From Opitutia bacterium UBA3151 (GTDB taxonomy: Bacteria > Verrucomicrobiota > Verrucomicrobiia > Opitutales > Seribacteraceae): a stretch of DNA of 27,091 bases. The position numbers and the translations under genes are program-made. The notes beneath the pieces are model-generated. The model had not been told where the DNA came from, ran no database searches, and was given only the letters and a program-made list of their open reading frames with translations. The stretch lies in the NCBI GenBank assembly GCA_002364975.1, contig DEYT01000038.1, positions 36,384 through 63,474 of the forward strand. Reading direction: 5' to 3'. Below, one piece after another: positions 23,744-27,091 of this stretch. Position 1 is the stretch's first letter; every line of letters begins with the position of its first letter.

Positions 23744-25228
23744 ATGAAATCAAAAAAGATTTATCTCGCTGTTGATTTAGGTGCAGAAAGCGGACGCGTT
23801 CTTGCCGGTGAATGGGACGGACTTTCCTTAAATCTTCGCGTCTTGCACTCTTTCCCCAATGGCCCCGTTGATTTGAATGGCTCCATCCATTGGAATCTGG
23901 TCGGAATTTACAATGAAATCCTTACGGGTTTGGCGATGGCCCAAGCAAAATATGGATCCAGCCTTGAGTCCATTGGTGTGGACAGTTGGGGACTGGACTA
24001 TGGTCACTTGGACAGGAATGGATTTCTGCTCGGTATGCCATTTCATTACCGGGATGAAAGGACGCACCCCATGGTGGAACTGGTTCATCAGCGGGTGGAT
24101 CGAGAAGAGTGCTATGCCCGTACTGGTATTCAACCTTTGTTCATCAATACCCTTTTTCAGTTAATGGCAGAGAAAGAATCCGCTCAAATTTGTATGGAGC
24201 ATTCAGATCATATGCTATTCACCCCGGATCTAATTAATTTTTGGCTCACTGGGGAAAAAGGGAATGAAATAACTATGGCAAGTACAAGCCAGATGCTTAA
24301 TCAGGAAACCCGAAATTGGGATTTTGAATTTCTCAAAGATCTGGGGATTCCTACGGGTTTTCTCGGACAACTCTGGGAGCCTGGACATCTTGTCGGCATG
24401 GTCCATGGCAAGGCAAAGCAAAGGATCCAGTGTGAAAACCTTCCGGTTTATACGGTGGGTTCTCACGATACCGCGTCCGCGGTTGTAGGAGTACCAGCAT
24501 TATCCGATGGTGATTTTGCTTACTTGAGTTCAGGAACCTGGAGCTTGATGGGAGTGGAAAATGATCAGGCCCTATGCGATCCGCAAAGTCTGGATTTGGG
24601 CTTTACCAATGAATTTGGAGTTGATGGAAGCATCCGCTACCTGAAAAATATCAGTGGTCTTTGGATTGTGCAGGAGTGTCGGCGGGAATGGCAAGCAATG
24701 GGGGAGGGCTTTGATTACGATCAACTTACCCATATGGCTCGGGAAGCCACTCCTTTCATTGCCTCCATCGATGTTGATGACCCCGTTTTTTCAAGCATGG
24801 GAGATATGCCCCGCAAAATCGAACAACAATGCAAAGCATCGGGCCAGTCCATCCCCAGCAGTAAAAATGAAACCATTCGAACCGCCCTGGAGGGGCTTGC
24901 CCTAAAGTACCGGCAAGTACTCGAAAACTTGCGTTCTCAGACTGGAAAGTCTCTGGAAAAAATTCACATTGTCGGAGGTGGAACCAAAAATGAATTGCTC
25001 AATCAAATGACCGCCGACTCCACCGGTTGTGAAATCATTTCCGGACCAATCGAAGCTACCTCAGTTGGTAATATTCTGGTCCAGATGATTGCCATTGGTG
25101 ACATATCCTCTCTCGCCGAAGGCCGTCAGCTGGTCCGCGAATCCTTTGAGCCCAAAAGATATCAACCGCATCATTCGGACCAATGGGAAGATGCCTACCA
25201 AACCATGCGTAGTCTGAATCAAGCGTAA
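23744..25228 (+). CDS. FGGY-family deoxy-sugar kinase: rhamnulokinase type, perhaps an L-fuculokinase
   Basis: A 494-residue protein of the FGGY carbohydrate kinase family, which phosphorylates ketoses using ATP. The N-terminal VDLGAESGRV (D11-V19), GVDSWGLDYGHLD, PFHYRD and PDLINFWLTG match RhaB (rhamnulokinase). The C-terminal domain has GSHDTASAV, SSGTWSLMG, and the late IHIVGGGTKNELLNQMTAD loop. The next gene codes for L-fucose isomerase, not rhamnose isomerase. In Bacteroides-type fucose clusters the kinase acting on L-fuculose is also of RhaB type, so the substrate here may well be L-fuculose. The 166-base upstream gap from the YugP start holds no clear promoter or operator. fucI follows after 32 bases in the same direction. 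Confidence 0.9.
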   Translation: MKSKKIYLAVDLGAESGRVLAGEWDGLSLNLRVLHSFPNGPVDLNGSIHWNLVGIYNEILTGLAMAQAKYGSSLESIGVDSWGLDYGHLDRNGFLLGMPFHYRDERTHPMVELVHQRVDREECYARTGIQPLFINTLFQLMAEKESAQICMEHSDHMLFTPDLINFWLTGEKGNEITMASTSQMLNQETRNWDFEFLKDLGIPTGFLGQLWEPGHLVGMVHGKAKQRIQCENLPVYTVGSHDTASAVVGVPALSDGDFAYLSSGTWSLMGVENDQALCDPQSLDLGFTNEFGVDGSIRYLKNISGLWIVQECRREWQAMGEGFDYDQLTHMAREATPFIASIDVDDPVFSSMGDMPRKIEQQCKASGQSIPSSKNETIRTALEGLALKYRQVLENLRSQTGKSLEKIHIVGGGTKNELLNQMTADSTGCEIISGPIEATSVGNILVQMIAIGDISSLAEGRQLVRESFEPKRYQPHHSDQWEDAYQTMRSLNQA

Positions 25229-25260
25229 TTTAAATTCATCCTCCAAATAGGAACTTTTAA

Positions 25261-27057
25261 ATGAAATCAGAAACCATATGGAAAAATCTACCTAAAGTTG
25301 GGATTCGTCCCACCATTGATGGACGGTTGGGAGGAGTTCGGGAGTCCCTGGAAGAGCAAACCATGAACCAAGCCAAGTCGGTTGCTCAATTGATCGAAGA
25401 ACAACTGAAATATCCCAATGGGGAACCGGTTGAATGTGTGATTGCAGACACCTGTATTGGGGGCGTTGCGGAAGCAGCCATGGCGGCCGATAAGTTCTCC
25501 TCCGAAGGGGTGGAAGTATCGCTTACGGTTACCCCATGCTGGTGCTATGGTTCCGAAACCATGGATATGGATCCGCTCATCCCAAAAGCAGTCTGGGGAT
25601 TTAATGGAACGGAGAGACCGGGCGCGGTCTACTTGGCTGCGGTTTCTGCAGCCCATGCCCAAAAAGGAATCCCCGCATATAAAATTTATGGCGAGGATGT
25701 ACAAGATGCATCCGATGACCGTATACCCGTTGATGTTCGTGAGAAAATCTTTCGCTTTGTCCGTTCCGGCTTAGCGGTTTCAATCATGCGTGGAAAATCT
25801 TACCTTTCCATGGGTGGAACCTCAATGGGAATCGTTGGCTCCACCGTCGATCCGAATTTCTTTGAATCCTATTTGGGCATGCGGGTCGAGTTTTGCGATA
25901 TGTCAGAATTTAATCGTCGAATCGATTCGGATCTTTTTGATTCCGAAGAATTGATTCGGGCAAAGGAATATGTCAGCACACATTTCCGGGAAGGTAAGGA
26001 TTACAATGCTCCCGATCAGCAACGGCCCCGTGCTCTGCTTGATCAGGAATGGGAAACCTCGATTAAAATGTGTTTAATCGCCCGTGATTTAATGGTGGGC
26101 AATTCGGCTCTAAAGCAAAAGGGGTGGGGCGAGGAAGCTCTGGGCCATGATGCGATAGCCGCAGGCTTTCAGGGTCAAAGACAATGGACGGATCACATGC
26201 CAAACGGAGATTTTATGGAAACCGTGCTCAATTCGAGTTGGGACTGGAATGGCAAGAGAGCACCCTATATTTTAGCCACGGAAAATGATGCATTAAATGG
26301 AGTGTGTATGTTATTCGGACAACTCCTGACTCACAGCGCTCAAGTTTTTGCGGATCTTCGTACCTATTGGAGCCCTGATGCCGTGGAAAGAGTAAGCGGA
26401 AAAAAGCTGTCCGGTGATGCAGAAAATGGAATTCTTCATTTGATTAACTCTGGCCCAGCTGCCTTGGATGGAACTGGAGAACAAGTAGATACCGATGGAA
26501 ACCCCTCTATGAAACCCTACTGGGATATTTCCGAACAAGAAGTTTTTGCCTGTAATCAGGCAGCTACTTGGCACCCTTCGATCACCGAGTACTTTCCAGG
26601 TGGTGGCTGGTCAACTCGATATAAGACTAAAGGAGGTATGCCAGTGACCATGACCCGCTTAAATATCGTAAAAGGTCTGGGCCCGGCCCTCCAACTTGCT
26701 GAGGGGTTTACCGTAGAGCTGGAAGGCGAGGTTCATGACCTGCTTGATCAGCGAACCAACCCCACTTGGCCCACCACTTGGTTTGCCCCCCGTCTCACCG
26801 GAAAAGGTGCATTCCGTAGCGTCTACTCGGTCATGGATGCTTGGGGCTCAAACCACAGCGTGATGACCCCGGGACATGTGGGTGCCGATTTTATTTCATT
26901 GGCCGCAAACTTACGAATTCCGGTTTACATGCACAACTTGGAAGAGGAAAATATTTTCAGGCCGTCCACATGGACTGCGTTTGGAACCTCCGATCTGGAG
27001 GCTGCAGATTTTAGAGCTTGTGAAAAACTGGGCCCACTCTACACGGCCTACAAATAA
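25261..27057 (+). CDS. fucI: L-fucose isomerase
   Basis: A 598-residue cytosolic enzyme that converts L-fucose (and often D-arabinose) to the ketose L-fuculose. It aligns along its whole length with E. coli FucI, for example GIRPTIDGRLGGVRESLEEQ, ADTCIGG, TPCWCYGSETMDMDP and WGFNGTERPGAVYLAA. The Mn-binding residues are conserved at a constant +4 offset: E341 in ATENDALNG, D365 in FADLRTYWSP, and H532 in GSNHS. No truncation is seen. A Shine-Dalgarno-like AGGAA lies 7 bases before the ATG. It is co-directional with the kinase gene 32 bases upstream and forms with it the first two steps of fucose catabolism. The fuculose-phosphate aldolase and transporter are not in the window. 34 bases remain after its stop, with nothing recognisable. 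Confidence 0.97.
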   Translation: MKSETIWKNLPKVGIRPTIDGRLGGVRESLEEQTMNQAKSVAQLIEEQLKYPNGEPVECVIADTCIGGVAEAAMAADKFSSEGVEVSLTVTPCWCYGSETMDMDPLIPKAVWGFNGTERPGAVYLAAVSAAHAQKGIPAYKIYGEDVQDASDDRIPVDVREKIFRFVRSGLAVSIMRGKSYLSMGGTSMGIVGSTVDPNFFESYLGMRVEFCDMSEFNRRIDSDLFDSEELIRAKEYVSTHFREGKDYNAPDQQRPRALLDQEWETSIKMCLIARDLMVGNSALKQKGWGEEALGHDAIAAGFQGQRQWTDHMPNGDFMETVLNSSWDWNGKRAPYILATENDALNGVCMLFGQLLTHSAQVFADLRTYWSPDAVERVSGKKLSGDAENGILHLINSGPAALDGTGEQVDTDGNPSMKPYWDISEQEVFACNQAATWHPSITEYFPGGGWSTRYKTKGGMPVTMTRLNIVKGLGPALQLAEGFTVELEGEVHDLLDQRTNPTWPTTWFAPRLTGKGAFRSVYSVMDAWGSNHSVMTPGHVGADFISLAANLRIPVYMHNLEEENIFRPSTWTAFGTSDLEAADFRACEKLGPLYTAYK

Positions 27058-27091
27058 AGAAATAGATAGATAGGATAAGAACTTACTTCTT

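Overview
The window looks like ordinary chromosomal DNA of a Gram-negative bacterium of moderate to low GC, most likely a member of the Verrucomicrobiota (Opitutae/Puniceicoccales-like). The placement is inferred. It rests on an LpxC-FabZ fusion followed directly by lpxA, a bL33 of the Chlamydiae/Verrucomicrobia type, a single-chain pyruvate carboxylase, and several large exported proteins of the kind common in that superphylum. No phage, insertion sequence, CRISPR array, rRNA or tRNA gene was seen.

Layout. 1-1316: the 3' end of a glycogen phosphorylase gene and an exported DUF3108-type protein. 1331-5697: a LysR regulator divergent from yggS, with a candidate LysR box between them, then sirB1-like, aroE and a prepilin peptidase packed head to tail. 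5776-10798: pyruvate carboxylase and an exported leucine-rich-repeat protein with an EF-hand-like insert. 10799-11124: a stretch with a good rho-independent terminator and a doubtful small membrane ORF on the other strand. 11125-13253: lpxC-fabZ and lpxA, the first steps of lipid A synthesis. 13264-15535: on the minus strand, mrp (Fe-S carrier ATPase), an unrecognised acidic protein and a DUF971 protein, with rpmG (bL33, 56 aa) between them on the plus strand. 15660-22869: a TolB-like propeller protein, then an overlapping run of an HtrA-like protease without PDZ domain, a large exported DUF3352-like protein, an FG-GAP propeller protein and a YmdB-family phosphoesterase. 22870-23577: a YugP-type membrane zinc peptidase on the minus strand. 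23744-27057: an FGGY sugar kinase of rhamnulokinase type and L-fucose isomerase.

How the genes fit together. There are three themes. The first is central carbon and sugar metabolism: glycogen phosphorylase, pyruvate carboxylase, shikimate dehydrogenase, and a fucose-isomerase/kinase pair that would feed a deoxy-sugar aldolase outside the window. The second is the cell envelope: lipid A genes, prepilin peptidase, a TolB-like protein, protease, and propeller and LRR secreted proteins. The third is housekeeping: PLP homeostasis, Fe-S carriage and ribosome. No single undescribed system stands out. The most promising leads are the translationally coupled exported operon at 16978-22869 and the Mrp/acidic protein/DUF971 cluster. 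Next come several enzymes with changes at conserved positions: Mrp without its CxxC, prepilin peptidase with a broken Cys motif, and YmdB with Asn to Asp at a metal ligand.
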